A DNA stretch of 64,000 nucleotides from Agrostemma githago (lineage: Eukaryota; Streptophyta; Magnoliopsida; Caryophyllales; Caryophyllaceae). Within the stretch, counting starts at the first letter, position 1. Each line of letters opens with the position of its first letter. Positions 10,887 to 22,545 of the stretch are shown here, in pieces. Both the position numbers and the translations under genes were made by a program. A model generated the notes under the pieces. It ran no database searches. It saw only the letters and a list, made by a program, of their open reading frames with translations, and was not told the DNA's origin. Where the stretch lies: NCBI GenBank assembly GCA_958450325.1, contig OY288256.1, positions 10,867,057 through 10,931,056 on the forward strand, read 5' to 3'.

Positions 10887-12347
10887 ATGGCCGCATACCT
10901 GGAGGTGGTAAAAAGGGAACTATCAGGTTTGAAATCATATGAAATCAGACAGATCCCACGATCCCAGAATCACAGAGCGGACGCCCTGTCAAAGCTAGCT
11001 AGCTCCAGCCTGCAGGATATAAGAAGGTCAGTATGGGTGGACGTCGTCCAAGAGAAATCTACCGTCCCCTGTCCAACCGTCGGTGCGGTGGGGGAAGCAG
11101 GGCCTGAAGACTGGAGGACCCCCATCATCCTGTTCAAAAAACACGGAGTCCTACCGACCGACCCTGTACAGAAAAGAAAAATGCCAGCAAGGGCTGCATG
11201 GTTCATCATAATAGGTGAAGACCTGTACAAAAAATCTTTCTCGTCCCCTCTGCTCAGGTGCCTGGGGGCAGAGCAGGCGGCGGAGGCGCTGGACGACATC
11301 CACTCCGGAATATGTGGCCATCACATAGGAGGGAAGTCACTAGCACACAAGGCCTTGAGAGCCGGATACTACTGGCCGACCCTGCTGGCCGACGCAAAGG
11401 ACTTAACCCAAAAGTGCAGAAAATGTCAACTTTTCGCCCCATCTATCCATGCCCCGGCTCAGGAGCTCAGGCCGATCCTGTCTCCCATCCCCTTCGCTCA
11501 GTGGGGGATGGACATACTGCGCCCCTTCGCGGTAGCCACCGGGGGCAGAAAATTCTTGATCGTAGCTATTGATTACTTTACCAAATGGGTGGAAGCTGAA
11601 GCAGTGCCTAACATCACCGAGCCTGCGGTCAGGAAGGTGATTTGGCGGAACATTATCACCCGGTTTGGCCTGCCAAAAATGCTAGTGTTTGACCATGGAA
11701 GACAATTCGATAATGACCCCCTGAGATTATGGCTGGAAGGTCACGGCGTTGCGGTTGCTTATTCTGCCGTCTGCCACCCTCAAACCAACGGGCAGGCAGA
11801 GGCAGCCAACAAGCAAATTTTGAATGGCCTAAAGAAAATGGTGGATGACCTCAAGGGCAGGTGGGCCGACGAACTCCCCAGCATACTCTGGTCAATCCGG
11901 ACCACCCGGAAGGAGTCTACGGGCCAGACCCCGTTCGGCCTGGTATATGTTGCAGAGGCTTTATTACCAATTGAGGCCAGGATCCCCTCCCTGCGCTCCT
12001 TACAATACGATCAGGCTAAGAATGAGGTTGCGATGGCAGAGGCCTTAGATCTGGTCAGTGAGGTAAGGGAGGAAGCCAGCGCCAATATCGTCGCCTACCA
12101 GCAACGAATGAGGAAGGCGTACAACAAAAGAGTGCATCAGCGAAATTTCCAGATGGGTGATCTAGTCCTCAGAAAGACACAGGCCGTGGGAAGATCAAGA
12201 GAGCACGGCAAACTTAGCGCTAATTGGGAGGGTCCATACCAGGTAACTCAAATCTTAGGGCCAGGCACGTATAAGATCGCCAATCTAGAGGGCCAAGAGT
12301 TGAGTGCTCACTGGAACGCAGACACCCTGAAGAAATATTATGTTTAA
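10887..12347 (+). CDS. RNase H C-terminal end and integrase (gypsy 1)
   Basis: This is the same reading frame as the preceding polyprotein, starting at the first ATG after the TAG at 10836-10838. It finishes RNase H (RADALSKLASS) and then encodes integrase: an HHCC zinc-binding region (HSGICGHH ... CRKCQ), the catalytic core with the first Asp in IDYFTKW, the second in VFDHGRQF and the Glu in QAEAANK. The DHG where DNG is usual may be a private change. No chromodomain follows, consistent with Tat rather than chromoviruses. It is 486 residues. Without readthrough of the TAG, integrase would not be made from the genomic RNA. Confidence 0.9.
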   Translation: MAAYLEVVKRELSGLKSYEIRQIPRSQNHRADALSKLASSSLQDIRRSVWVDVVQEKSTVPCPTVGAVGEAGPEDWRTPIILFKKHGVLPTDPVQKRKMPARAAWFIIIGEDLYKKSFSSPLLRCLGAEQAAEALDDIHSGICGHHIGGKSLAHKALRAGYYWPTLLADAKDLTQKCRKCQLFAPSIHAPAQELRPILSPIPFAQWGMDILRPFAVATGGRKFLIVAIDYFTKWVEAEAVPNITEPAVRKVIWRNIITRFGLPKMLVFDHGRQFDNDPLRLWLEGHGVAVAYSAVCHPQTNGQAEAANKQILNGLKKMVDDLKGRWADELPSILWSIRTTRKESTGQTPFGLVYVAEALLPIEARIPSLRSLQYDQAKNEVAMAEALDLVSEVREEASANIVAYQQRMRKAYNKRVHQRNFQMGDLVLRKTQAVGRSREHGKLSANWEGPYQVTQILGPGTYKIANLEGQELSAHWNADTLKKYYV

Positions 12348-12579
12348 GCAGAATCTTAGTCTTCGCTTTCTTTAAAATTGGCGGAGAACGGTCAAAGAAT
12401 GTCGACGGCTCCGACCACCCTTGTGATAGATTTTTACGAAGAAATGAAAAGATCCTCAGTCTATACTCGTTGCCTGTTCAAACCCGCGTTTTCACACACA
12501 AACGAGCAGGGGGCAATAGGGGGAGGCCCCCTGTTGCCAGAACTAAGGAAAATAGCCCCCCCAACAAAAATCCAAACGC

Positions 12580-13310
12580 CTCCCTGCAGGCAGGGGGCAG
12601 GCCTCTGGACTCTGACCAAGAGCCAGGAACAGGCCAAGCGAACAAGGACTGGGGGCAGGCCCCCCAACCTTGTATAAAAAACGCATAACGCCGCCCTGCC
12701 AGCCTATGGGCAGGCAGGGGGCAGGCCCCTGGACTCTGACCAAGAGCCAGGAACAGGCCAAACGAACAAGGACTGGGGGCAGGCCCCCCAACCTTGTATA
12801 AAAAACGCATAACGCCGCCCTGCCAGCCTCTGGGCAGGCAGGGGGCAGGCCCCTGGACTCTGAACAAGAGCCAGGAACAGGCCAAACGAACAAAGACTGG
12901 GGGCAGGCCCCCCAACCTTGTATAAAAAACGCATAACGCCGCCCTGCCAGCCTCTGGGCAGGCAGGGGGCAGGCCCCTGGACTCTGACCAAGAGCCAGGA
13001 ACAGGCCAAACGAACAAGGACTGGGGGCAAGCCCCCCAGCCTTGTATAAAAAACGCATAATGCCACCCTGCCAGCCTCTGGGCAGGCAGGGGGCAGGCCC
13101 CTGGACTCTGAACAAGAGCCAGGAACAGGCCAAACGAACAAGGACTGGGGGCAAGCCCCCCAACCTTGTATAAAAAACGCATAACGCCGCCCTGCCAACC
13201 TCTGGGCAGGCAGGGGGCAGGCCCCTGGACTCTGACCAAGAGCCAGGAACAGGCCAAACAAACAAGGACTGGGGGCAAGCCCCCCAACCTTGTACAAAAA
13301 ACGCAGCCCA
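12580..13310. repeat. Six-unit 124-bp GC-rich tandem repeat
   Basis: The marker TTGTATAAAAAACGC recurs at 12670, 12794, 12918, 13042, 13166 and, with one change, 13290, a spacing of exactly 124 bp. Each unit carries CTGGGGGCAGGCCCCC and GGGCAGGCAGGGGGC blocks able to form GC hairpins. The array lies between integrase and the antisense gene, where Retand-type elements carry amplified repeats. On the minus strand the unit has no stop in any frame. Confidence 0.93.
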
Positions 13311-13482
13311 ACTCTGGAAAACAAAGAAAGTAAAGAAAGGACGAACACTCAAAGATTAATCCAGAAAAGAGTAGAACGGTTTTAACAAGGCCCAAAATAA
13401 AGATCCAGAGGGGTCAGAACATTACAGACAAAGCTGGCCACTCTAAGGCTCAGCACAAAAATTATCAACAAAAAGTAAAGGC

Positions 13483-15821
13483 CTAGGCATCAGGCGCACC
13501 ACGGTCAGGACCGGCAGGCTCCTTGGGGGTTCCAGCTGCCAGAGCTTCATTCTTGGCAGCATAAAGGTTTCGAAATGCGTCCTCGTCAAAGACAGGAAAC
13601 ATTTCCTTGATTACCTCCATAACAAGCTCCAAGGAGGAAGTAGCCCCATTTTCAAAACTCAAGTCCGAGGCAGCTTCAGCTTCCTTCAGGATGGCATCTT
13701 TCTCATCTTGCCACCCAGCCTGGGCCAGTTTGAAGTCTGAGCTGGCTTTGGACAGTTCTTCCTCCAGATCAGCTGCTTTCTTCTTGAGATGCTCCATCTC
13801 AGCCAGGGACTTTTCAGCATGCTCCACTGCCAGGCGGCTCTCCCTCAATTCCACCTCGAGCTTGGACGCCTCCCTCACAGCCTGCTCCCCCTGAAGCCTC
13901 CAGTGGTTGGCCTGCCCCTTCACTTCCTCCAGCTCGCTCTCTTGTTTGGACAGCTGGTCCTTCAGGCCCCCGATCAGGGTCACGTCCCTTTCAACCACGA
14001 CCAGGCGATCAGGGGGAGGGGCCCCAGGGGTGATAGTCAGCTCCTCGTCACTTAGGCGACTGAGGGCCGCCAGCTCGGCAGAAGCCTGCAACACCCTGGA
14101 AGTACGCTGTATATACTGGATCACCTGGTGAGAAGTGTTGGTTACCGACTTAATGAGGCGATCTGCCAAACCAGTACTAGAGTCCGCAAGCAAGCCTGAT
14201 ACGTCAACACTGTCACCCGCAGCATAGTGGAGCTCTGCATTTCCCTCCAGAAGAGAAGTGCCCGGGACGTCATGAGCAGGGCGTTTCGCCTCCGGAGTCT
14301 CCACATCGGCCTCTAAGTCAACCATGGGCACAGCCTCCGGAGTTTCCCTACTCCTCTTTCTCCTGCGAACCAGGGGAGCGCTCTCTCCAGTTTGTTCAGA
14401 CTCCGCAGGGTGAGACCCCGGGGAAGCATGTGCCCTAGCAGGGGACTCATCCTGGCGGCGAGCATAGGGGGGGTCGCTACAGAAGTAACTTCAGTCTCCC
14501 CACCCTGAGCATTGGGAGAGGGAGCTGCCCGCTTTAGCCGGGGAGGGAAAGGGAGCCGTCGACCAGAAGCGAGCCCCTTCACAAACCTCATCAAGTTCTT
14601 CTCTCCTTTCTTGAAGTTGGAGGGAAGAAGGGGGACTTTTTGAGTGACAAAGAACTCCTCAGTCAGACCAAGCCTCCTCACCTGCTTCCTGGTCCAACGG
14701 CGATAAGCATCACCTGCAAGACAGGTAAAAAGGCCAGTTAAGAAAACAGGGATGAGAATCTCAGAAAAAATCACCAGGCCAGTTGGAGCCCCTGAACTAC
14801 CTTCAAGGCCGGGAATCAAGCCCAGCGGGAGCAGATATTCATCCGTGGTGATAAGGTCTGCGTGAGGAAGCCAGAAAGAAGGCTCATTGGGAGGATCCCC
14901 CTCAGTAACCCTAAATTTCTTAATCAATTCTTCATCCGCCTGACTCAGCTTCACCTTCAAGTCTTTTCCCCCGACACCCGGGTGATATTCCTCCCGGGTT
15001 TCCAGGCGGGTGTGTACGTGGTTCCTAAAATGCCTAGGGATTCGCCACCCTGAAGCGCTATGTACGTACAAGAAATTATCTTTCCAGTCTTTCAGACTGT
15101 TTAGGGCTGGCCAGACCAGAGCGTATTTTTTCTATTTCAGAATGGACCAGTACCCTGGGGAATCATCTCCCCTTGATGAGGATACCATTTGCAGCCAAGC
15201 CATGGCACGCAAAGAATCAATAGAGGGCCCCTCCCCGTGGAAGAGGCAGGTCCATGTGTAAGCCACCAAGGTCCGGATAGCCGAGGCAGTCAGTTGGGCT
15301 ATGGCCACGTTCATCCTCCTGAAAGCCTCCTCCAAGAAGGGGTGAAGAGGGAATCGTAGGCCGAATTCCAAGCTTTTGTGATAGACAGCCACACAGCCGT
15401 CAGGAGGGCAACACACCGTATCTTTCTCCCCTGGGACTATAACGGTGTACCCCTCCCCGAAGTTATAGAACTTCTCAATCTCCCCGGCAGCATTACTCTC
15501 CAGAATTAGGTCTCGGTTTTTGGTCTCGGGGTAGGTTCTCAAAGGAACCAGGTACTTGTGTTTGTCCAAGAAATATTTTTTCCCTTTTTCCCTGGGAGCA
15601 AGGCCGGCGACAGTGGAGGGGTCAATCTCCAGTGCACCATCGTCGGAGTCGACGACGTCAAAGGTCGCGGGTTCGGGTGAGTTGGCACCCCCATCTTCCT
15701 CGGGGTGGTTTCCCCCGCCAGGTCTGACCCCAGAGGAAGAGGCCCAGTCAGATCTCCCCCCTCTCCTATCCTCCGTCCCTCCAGACGACGGACTAAAAGT
15801 AAGAGCGCGAGCACGAGACAT
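13483..15821 (-). pseudogene. Antisense extra ORF of gypsy 1 (gypsy-type 'Transposase_28'-like), disrupted
   Basis: Minus-strand gene of about 2.3 kb. The N-terminal part (15132-15821) has a low-complexity start, then a segment with FGLRFPLHPFLEEAFRRM resembling the putative gypsy-type transposon domain family (PF04195). An in-frame TAG at 15132-15134 interrupts it, but coding resumes at once in the same frame. A likely 87-bp intron lies at 14714-14800 (GTAGTT...TTGCAG). A frameshift falls at a seven-base homopolymer (14467-14473). The C-terminal part (13483 upward) has an RRRKRSR basic patch and a long coiled coil rich in Glu/Lys/Ala. The function of such ORFs is unknown. Its own TATA box lies at 16034-16041. 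The stop and the frameshift suggest this copy is defective. Confidence 0.75.
14714..14800 (-). other. Predicted intron of antisense gene
   Basis: Minus-strand donor AAG/GTAGTT and acceptor TTTTTACCTGTCTTGCAG/GT bound 87 bp. It is a multiple of three with no stop, so the frame is open with or without splicing. Confidence 0.5.
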
Positions 15822-16033
15822 TCTATTTCGCGAAAGAATATGAGAAAAAGGAAGAAAAACTAAAAGATGGAATCAAGATTCTAACCTAGAAGGATGGTCG
15901 TCGCCGAAAAAGGTCCGAAATTAAACGCCCTTCGAAATCTTGAAAGAAGTTCTCAGCAGCAAGGAGAGTGAAGAAGAAGTGGAAGTTCGAGTTTTGAAAA
16001 GCGCTAAAAAGAGAGTTAGGGGAAGAAAATGGG

Positions 16034-16041
16034 CTTATATA
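16034..16041 (-). promoter_or_regulatory. Antisense TATA box, gene A
   Basis: TATATAAG on the minus strand about 213 bp upstream of the ATG at 15821, with no other strong TATA nearby. It implies transcription against the genomic retrotransposon RNA. Confidence 0.55.
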
Positions 16042-16396
16042 GGTCTGGGCAGTCGAAGGGTCGCCTCTCTCTGCAAAGCTCACCCCGCAAGTCATCCCCC
16101 ACGTGTCACAACTCTTAACAACTAGCCTCCTCATCCCAAGAAAGCCTCGAGAAGGCAAATAGACGCCAGGAACATTTATTCCCTCGATGACGTCACTCTC
16201 CCTCCAGATAATAATAATAAAAACAAAAACAAATAATAGCAAATAATAAAAAATGCCACATGTAAGCCAAGCTGCCTGATCTTTTCATTAAAACTAAAGA
16301 AAACCCGAAAAATGGGCAAGTTACATAGCATGCAAGCCAGGAATACAAAAGGAGCCCCTATTTCCGGCTCATTATGGCTGCACCCCTCAAGCAGGC

Positions 16397-16978
16397 CTAG
16401 TCATCGTCAGAGCCCGGGGAGTAGTCCCCAGGGCTGTCGTGCCCTCCAATGTCGGATCCCCAGTCCCAATCATCGGAATCTTTGAAGGGATCTGCCGAAT
16501 CGTCATCATCCCCACGACCAGAGGAGTAGCCCTGGCCGTCACTGTCGCCGGACTCCCGGCTGCTGACATCCCAGTCCCTGCCATAAGGGACTGTCTCGGT
16601 ATCGTCACAGGAGCCGCAACCAACTTTCTTCCTCAGGGGGGAAGAAGGGCCCGACTCAGAAGAAGACAGACTTGAGCAATCGGGGTCGAATTGCTCAGGG
16701 TGCAGCCATGGAAAGCATTCATGGCACCCCCTGTCGAAACAACCCCCACCCTGGGGGCAACGCCTGAACCTTGGAGCAGCTAGAGGAGCCCTCTGTGGAC
16801 GTTTGCCCGCTTTGATAAGAGCCCTCCTGAACTTTCGGGGACATTGAACGCGGGATCGCCGGCTACGACGCAGAATGAGAAAAGACGCCCGGGAGTACCT
16901 AAGCTTCCAACGCCCCGCAAAGCGACGGCACACTACGCGAGCTCCACGACAGAAAAGCACTCTAGTAATCCACGACAT
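16397..16978 (-). CDS. Second antisense ORF of gypsy 1, unknown function
   Basis: 193 codons from an ATG in good context (AAAATGTCG). I chose this ATG over one 42 codons upstream because it lies 60 bp downstream of a minus-strand TATA box. The N-terminal 70 residues are strongly basic (Arg-rich, e.g. RRSRRSR). A Cys/His cluster follows (CPQGGGCFDRGCHEC...H), possibly zinc-binding. The C-terminal 60 residues are acidic Ser/Asp/Gly-rich. I do not recognise the family. A basic-to-acidic layout with a Cys/His core would suit a nucleic-acid-binding protein, but that is inference. No stop or frameshift interrupts it, unlike its neighbour. Confidence 0.5.
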   Translation of the reverse strand: MSWITRVLFCRGARVVCRRFAGRWKLRYSRASFLILRRSRRSRVQCPRKFRRALIKAGKRPQRAPLAAPRFRRCPQGGGCFDRGCHECFPWLHPEQFDPDCSSLSSSESGPSSPLRKKVGCGSCDDTETVPYGRDWDVSSRESGDSDGQGYSSGRGDDDDSADPFKDSDDWDWGSDIGGHDSPGDYSPGSDDD

Positions 16979-17037
16979 TTTCTCTGAGGGAAGAAGAGAA
17001 GGTTGAAGATGGGTTGTGAAAACAGCAAGGAAACCGC

Positions 17038-17045
17038 AATTTATA
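17038..17045 (-). promoter_or_regulatory. Antisense TATA box, gene B
   Basis: TATAAATT on the minus strand 60 bp upstream of the ATG at 16978. The implied leader is about 30 nt. Confidence 0.5.
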
Positions 17046-17289
17046 CGAAGGGTAGCCAAAGCATTAAATGGCGCCACAACCACTTTGATAGGGGGCGCGA
17101 CCAATCAGCGCACCCGCACACTGCCCAAAAATCCGCTGGGAATAGAAAGCAATCATCACTAAAAGAACATTCCAATCTCGGGAACAAGCAGTGCATTAAA
17201 TGCCCGAGTTCAAGAGTCAACTGCACCCCATCTCAAGAGACGCCTGCCAAGAGGAAGACCCCGCCTCCCTCTGGCCGGCGTGGGCCAAT

Positions 17290-18502
<1,213 letters not shown>

Positions 18503-18639
18503 AATAAAATAACTAAAATTTCAAATTCAAAATAAAGCTGAAAATATTAATAATTAATAAAATAATTTAAAAGGTTACAAACTTCAATTTACAGAAAATT
18601 AAATTTAGTAAATAAAAATAATAATCCGTAGTTGTCAAG

Positions 18640-19070
18640 TTTTATCAACCAGATGAATTCTCTCCCTCCACGTCATCCAATCCAAAGTCATATATAGTTT
18701 ATCCAATCCCAACAAAATTCATATCATTTCCAATTACTCTTATCCAAGTGTATTTAGGTCTTCCTCGACCTCGCATCATTCTATGCTCCCTCAATCCTTT
18801 AAATCTTTGTATCAGTGCATCAATCAGCCTCCGTCTCACATGCCCAAACCATATTAGACTGATTCTCCATCAACTTTTCATCTATAGGGGTCACTCGTAC
18901 TTTCTCTCGAATCATCTCATTTCCAAGTTGGTCATTTCTTGCATGTCCACACATACATCTTGGCATACGCATTTCTGGCACATTCATCTTTTGCATATTT
19001 ATCTCTACTGTCCAACATTCTGTGTCATATAGAATGAAGGTCTAATTCTTGTTCGATAGAATTTGCTGAC
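18640..19070 (-). pseudogene. Decayed LINE (RTE-like) reverse transcriptase end
   Basis: Read on the minus strand in broken frames it shows ECWTVE, CMCGHARNDQLGNEMIRE and, downstream, RGRGRPK..TW. This is the order of the C-terminal region of plant RTE-type LINE polyproteins (CWxxK...MCGxxRxDxxxNExIR...GRPxxTW). Several stops show it is dead. Confidence 0.6.
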
Positions 19071-19852
19071 AAACTAGCTCCTTGATCACATAATAACCTC
19101 AGTTTGCTCTTCCGCTTCAATCACCCAGTTTCAATCCTATTGGTCACATCGTCGTTTAATTCTCCATTCTTTTGAAGATAAACCCAAGATAAACGAAATA
19201 TTCCAATTTTTGAAATGTTCAAACTACTTATTTATCAGAGGCGTTATATGACTAATGAATTATGAGTTTTTTAAAAAGTAAAGCTCAAAAAACAAATACT
19301 CCGTAATTATTGAAATGAGATTCGTGTCAAAATAATTATCAAGAATGGACCCACGTAGCGATGTGATTTGACAAAGTTATAGTTCGGTGCAAAGTCATAT
19401 ATAAAAATAGCTTGATCAATAATGAATTCAAGTTTGCCACCACACCCAAGTCACTAATCTGATATAAATGTATATTTATTTCTATTTATTGTAACAGTTA
19501 TGACGATAAATAATTCACAATAACTTCATAATTTTAAATTGTTCATCAATGTTATTCAGTTGAAGTATTGGTAATTGAATGTTGTGTCTAATGTGTTAGA
19601 GGTTCGACAATTTGTTTTGCCCATATTTCAAACTCACCAATTAATTAACACAAAAAGTCATATAAGACCATGTCAGACTAACATTATTGTGAAATCTCTC
19701 ACGTTAAAGGTGATTACTTTTATTTTTCATTTTTTTGTTGGTTTATAAGTAAGTCTCACAATAACTTTATACAAAACGGTTTCACATGACACTTTCTTTT
19801 AGTGACTTCCACTCGTAAACATATTTCGTCAACTACTTCAACTCCTTTTAAT

Positions 19853-20161
19853 CAGGGGCGGACCTGGGGGGGCCCGGGGGGTCCCGGGCCCCCCCGACAA
19901 TTTTTGAAACAAATAGATTTAAACCATTTGCGATATCAGTTTGATGGGTGTTGATGAGTTGGTTTGATCATTTGCCCCCTGATCAATAGGTCAAGAGCTC
20001 GAGCCCTGTTAATGCAACCAACTTTACCACCTCTACTTCATGTTATATATATATCTTTATAGAGAAAATAATAGCGTAAAATGTGGCTTAATTTATAAGC
20101 TTAAAAAATGTCGGAATTTTTTTTTGTGCCCCCTAGGGGGAAAATCCTAGGTCCGCTACTG
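19853..20161. mobile_element. hAT MITE with perfect 8-bp TSD
   Basis: Terminal repeats CAGGGGCGGACCTGGG and CCTAGGTCCGCTACTG are inverse with few mismatches. The 8-bp duplication CTTTTAAT occurs exactly at 19845-19852 and 20162-20169, the hallmark of hAT elements. It is 309 bp without ORF. The G/C-run next to the left terminus (GGGGGGGCCCGGGGGG) is unusual. Confidence 0.9.
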
Positions 20162-20483
20162 CTTTTAATTATTGTTTAGTTTATTTATGTTGCAAGTGGA
20201 AAGGTTTGTTAATGCAACTTGCAAACGAGGGACCATGGAATTTATGAAAAGGACGAACAATGCTTCGTAGGATTTTACCTACCCCTCTACCAGGACCTAG
20301 AACCAGGAGAGATCAATTAGAGCAATCACCATTGTAAATTTTGGGGATTGTTGCAAGAATTTTTTTTTTTTTTGCTAAATTTGTCCATTGTGATAAAAGG
20401 TTTGTTCAACAATTGACAAACTTGATTTGAAAATAAGAATCAAGTTCTTGTTGAATCCAAGCTAAGACAACATTGTCCAATAG

Positions 20484-20725
20484 GCCCTGGTGTTGCCTAG
20501 TGGTTAAAACTTGTGGTCATCGGCCCAAGGGTCTCAGGTTCAAGCCCCTGCAAGCGCGAACTTATGGGAGTTGTATGGCTTGAGACTATGCCTTGGTGTG
20601 CGTGGTTTGCAGGCTATGCGTACACCCGAGGGTTTACCCAGAGCGCACCATGGTTTGCAGGCTATGCGTACACCCGAGGGTTTACCCAGAGCGCACCAAA
20701 AAGGTATCGTTCATAAAAAAAAAAT
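20484..20725 (+). mobile_element. tRNA-derived SINE with internal duplication
   Basis: Pol III promoter boxes are visible: A-box-like TGTTGCCTAGTGGTTAAA near 20491 and B-box-like GGTTCAAGCCCC about 35 bp later. The element ends in an A-tail. A perfect 12-bp target duplication ATTGTCCAATAG flanks it (20472-20483, 20726-20737). A 48-bp block (20603-20650) is repeated in tandem at 20651-20698. Short ORFs crossing it are not genes. Confidence 0.88.
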
Positions 20726-20739
20726 ATTGTCCAATAGTT

Positions 20740-22330
20740 ATTTTATTTATTTATTTTTATTAACTTTTTCATGACTTTTATAAGCTCAATAAATATATAC
20801 AAAACATTGCCCAGCTTTGCCTATAACAATTGTATAATCATATTTCAGTTAGTCTCATGTGAGACCGTTATTAGACAATATTAATATATTGTAGTTAATA
20901 GTAGTACTTGGTAGAATCCCTTGACATTCCGTCATTAGTATATCATTTAATATATGTTATTCTCGAGACACATTCAATGTATCTCGTTATAAGCCTTCTG
21001 TATAAATACCGAGCTAGTTGAGTAATATAGACAACGCGGCAAGTAATAGAGATACAGGGAGTTTGTACACCAACAATGTATGCATGGCACTTGTCCACCC
21101 AAAAGAATCAACATTTTACAAGATTCTTCATTAATTCACCTACCCACCTAACTCTCAAATACTTTCACCTAATCACCTATTTTTTTTGTTTTTTTGTTTG
21201 TTTTTTTTTTACTTCAAATTTAATACTCCATATTTTATACGTGTATTTTTATATCCATATTATACGTGTATTTTTATACGGTGTTGTATTCTAAATGTAA
21301 ATACTCGTATATGTTAGTGTTATAGTGACGTATTTTTATACCTCAATATGTTTTGTTACGTATTTTTATGCTGTATTTTATACGTAGGTTGTAGTTATGT
21401 ATTTAGTATATTATTTTATTTATACTTTTTGTTTATTTATAATAGTTGTAGTGTATTTGTACGGTATTTATACTTTATTTATACATTTTTATTTATACAT
21501 TTTTATTTATACTCTATTACGTTTAGTAAACTTTATTTGCACTGTATTTTTATTTTTATTATTTTATAGGAATTTTTTTTAAAGATGTTTTAAAAATATT
21601 ATTTTCGGAATGTATTTTTTTTAGTAGTGTAACTATGTTAGGTGTATTTAAGATGTATACGGGCTAAAAGTATTTGTTCTTTAATTTTAATTTTCTTAAA
21701 CTTTTTAATTTTTAATACCATAGAACAAATAATAAAAGTAAATAATCGTACTACTACAAATTAATATGAAAATTATATATCATGGGGTATGTCAGTATGT
21801 CACATCGACTAAGCTTAAGCATACATATACGAATGAAATAAAGTACTCAACTCTTCATGTCAATAAAACGGTAGGGTAGTAATAAGAGAGTATCATACAA
21901 GTACAAATATAACAAGCACAAATTACGCATGTATCAAAAATAAGATATAACATATGTATATACATAAATAATACTAAAATTATTATCTTACATATTAAAT
22001 ATTAATATACATCACAAAACAAAATCGTAATAAGTTAGTAACATCATACATACGTGTAACAATTAATCACAATTATCATGGTGAAAGTCTGAAAGATGCA
22101 TACACACGGACATAACTCGAATAAATTACGTATATACACACACACTAATGAAGTATTATATTGCACTCTAAATCTAAGTAAAACGATTTTGTTTAGACGT
22201 ACGATACAACGATTAAGCTTAGTAAATAATAATTATACAACTTTAATAATACATCACTTAGGCTAACGTACAAATAAACAAATTTAAGAAAAGTAATCAA
22301 ACGATGTAAAACTGTATAAGTAATAATGTA
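20740..22330. other. AT-rich intergenic DNA, no gene seen
   Basis: Rich in repeated TATTTTTATAC-like motifs (about 21230-21560) and homopolymers. The small ORFs here encode only Phe/Tyr/Ile-rich low-complexity peptides. Confidence 0.6.
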
Positions 22331-22545
22331 CTCCCTCCGATCCCCACCACAATGATCTTCTCACTTCATAATGACACATGGATTAAGAAATGGGTAAGGA
22401 AATGTGGGGTTTTAGATGTCAAATCACAAAAAGTAACCAATAGAAATAAAGTATAATGGATGAATAAGGAAAGTTTTGAAGTGGGAAAATCTTAGTGGAG
22501 TTTCTTTTTAAGAAAAGTGGGAAAATCTTAGTGGTGGGGAGGGAG
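22331..22545. mobile_element. Stowaway MITE, same family as 5145
   Basis: Starts CTCCCTCCGATCCCCACCAC and ends GTGGTGGGGAGGGAG with flanking TA (22329-22330, 22546-22547). The interior matches the inverse of 5145-5368. The length is 215 bp. Confidence 0.8.

Noticed and set aside
12478..13395. Three long minus-strand ORFs (214-305 codons) with Pro/Cys/Trp-rich repeated peptides
   Set aside because: They are frame-shifted readings of the same 124-bp tandem repeat, with no start or domain support.
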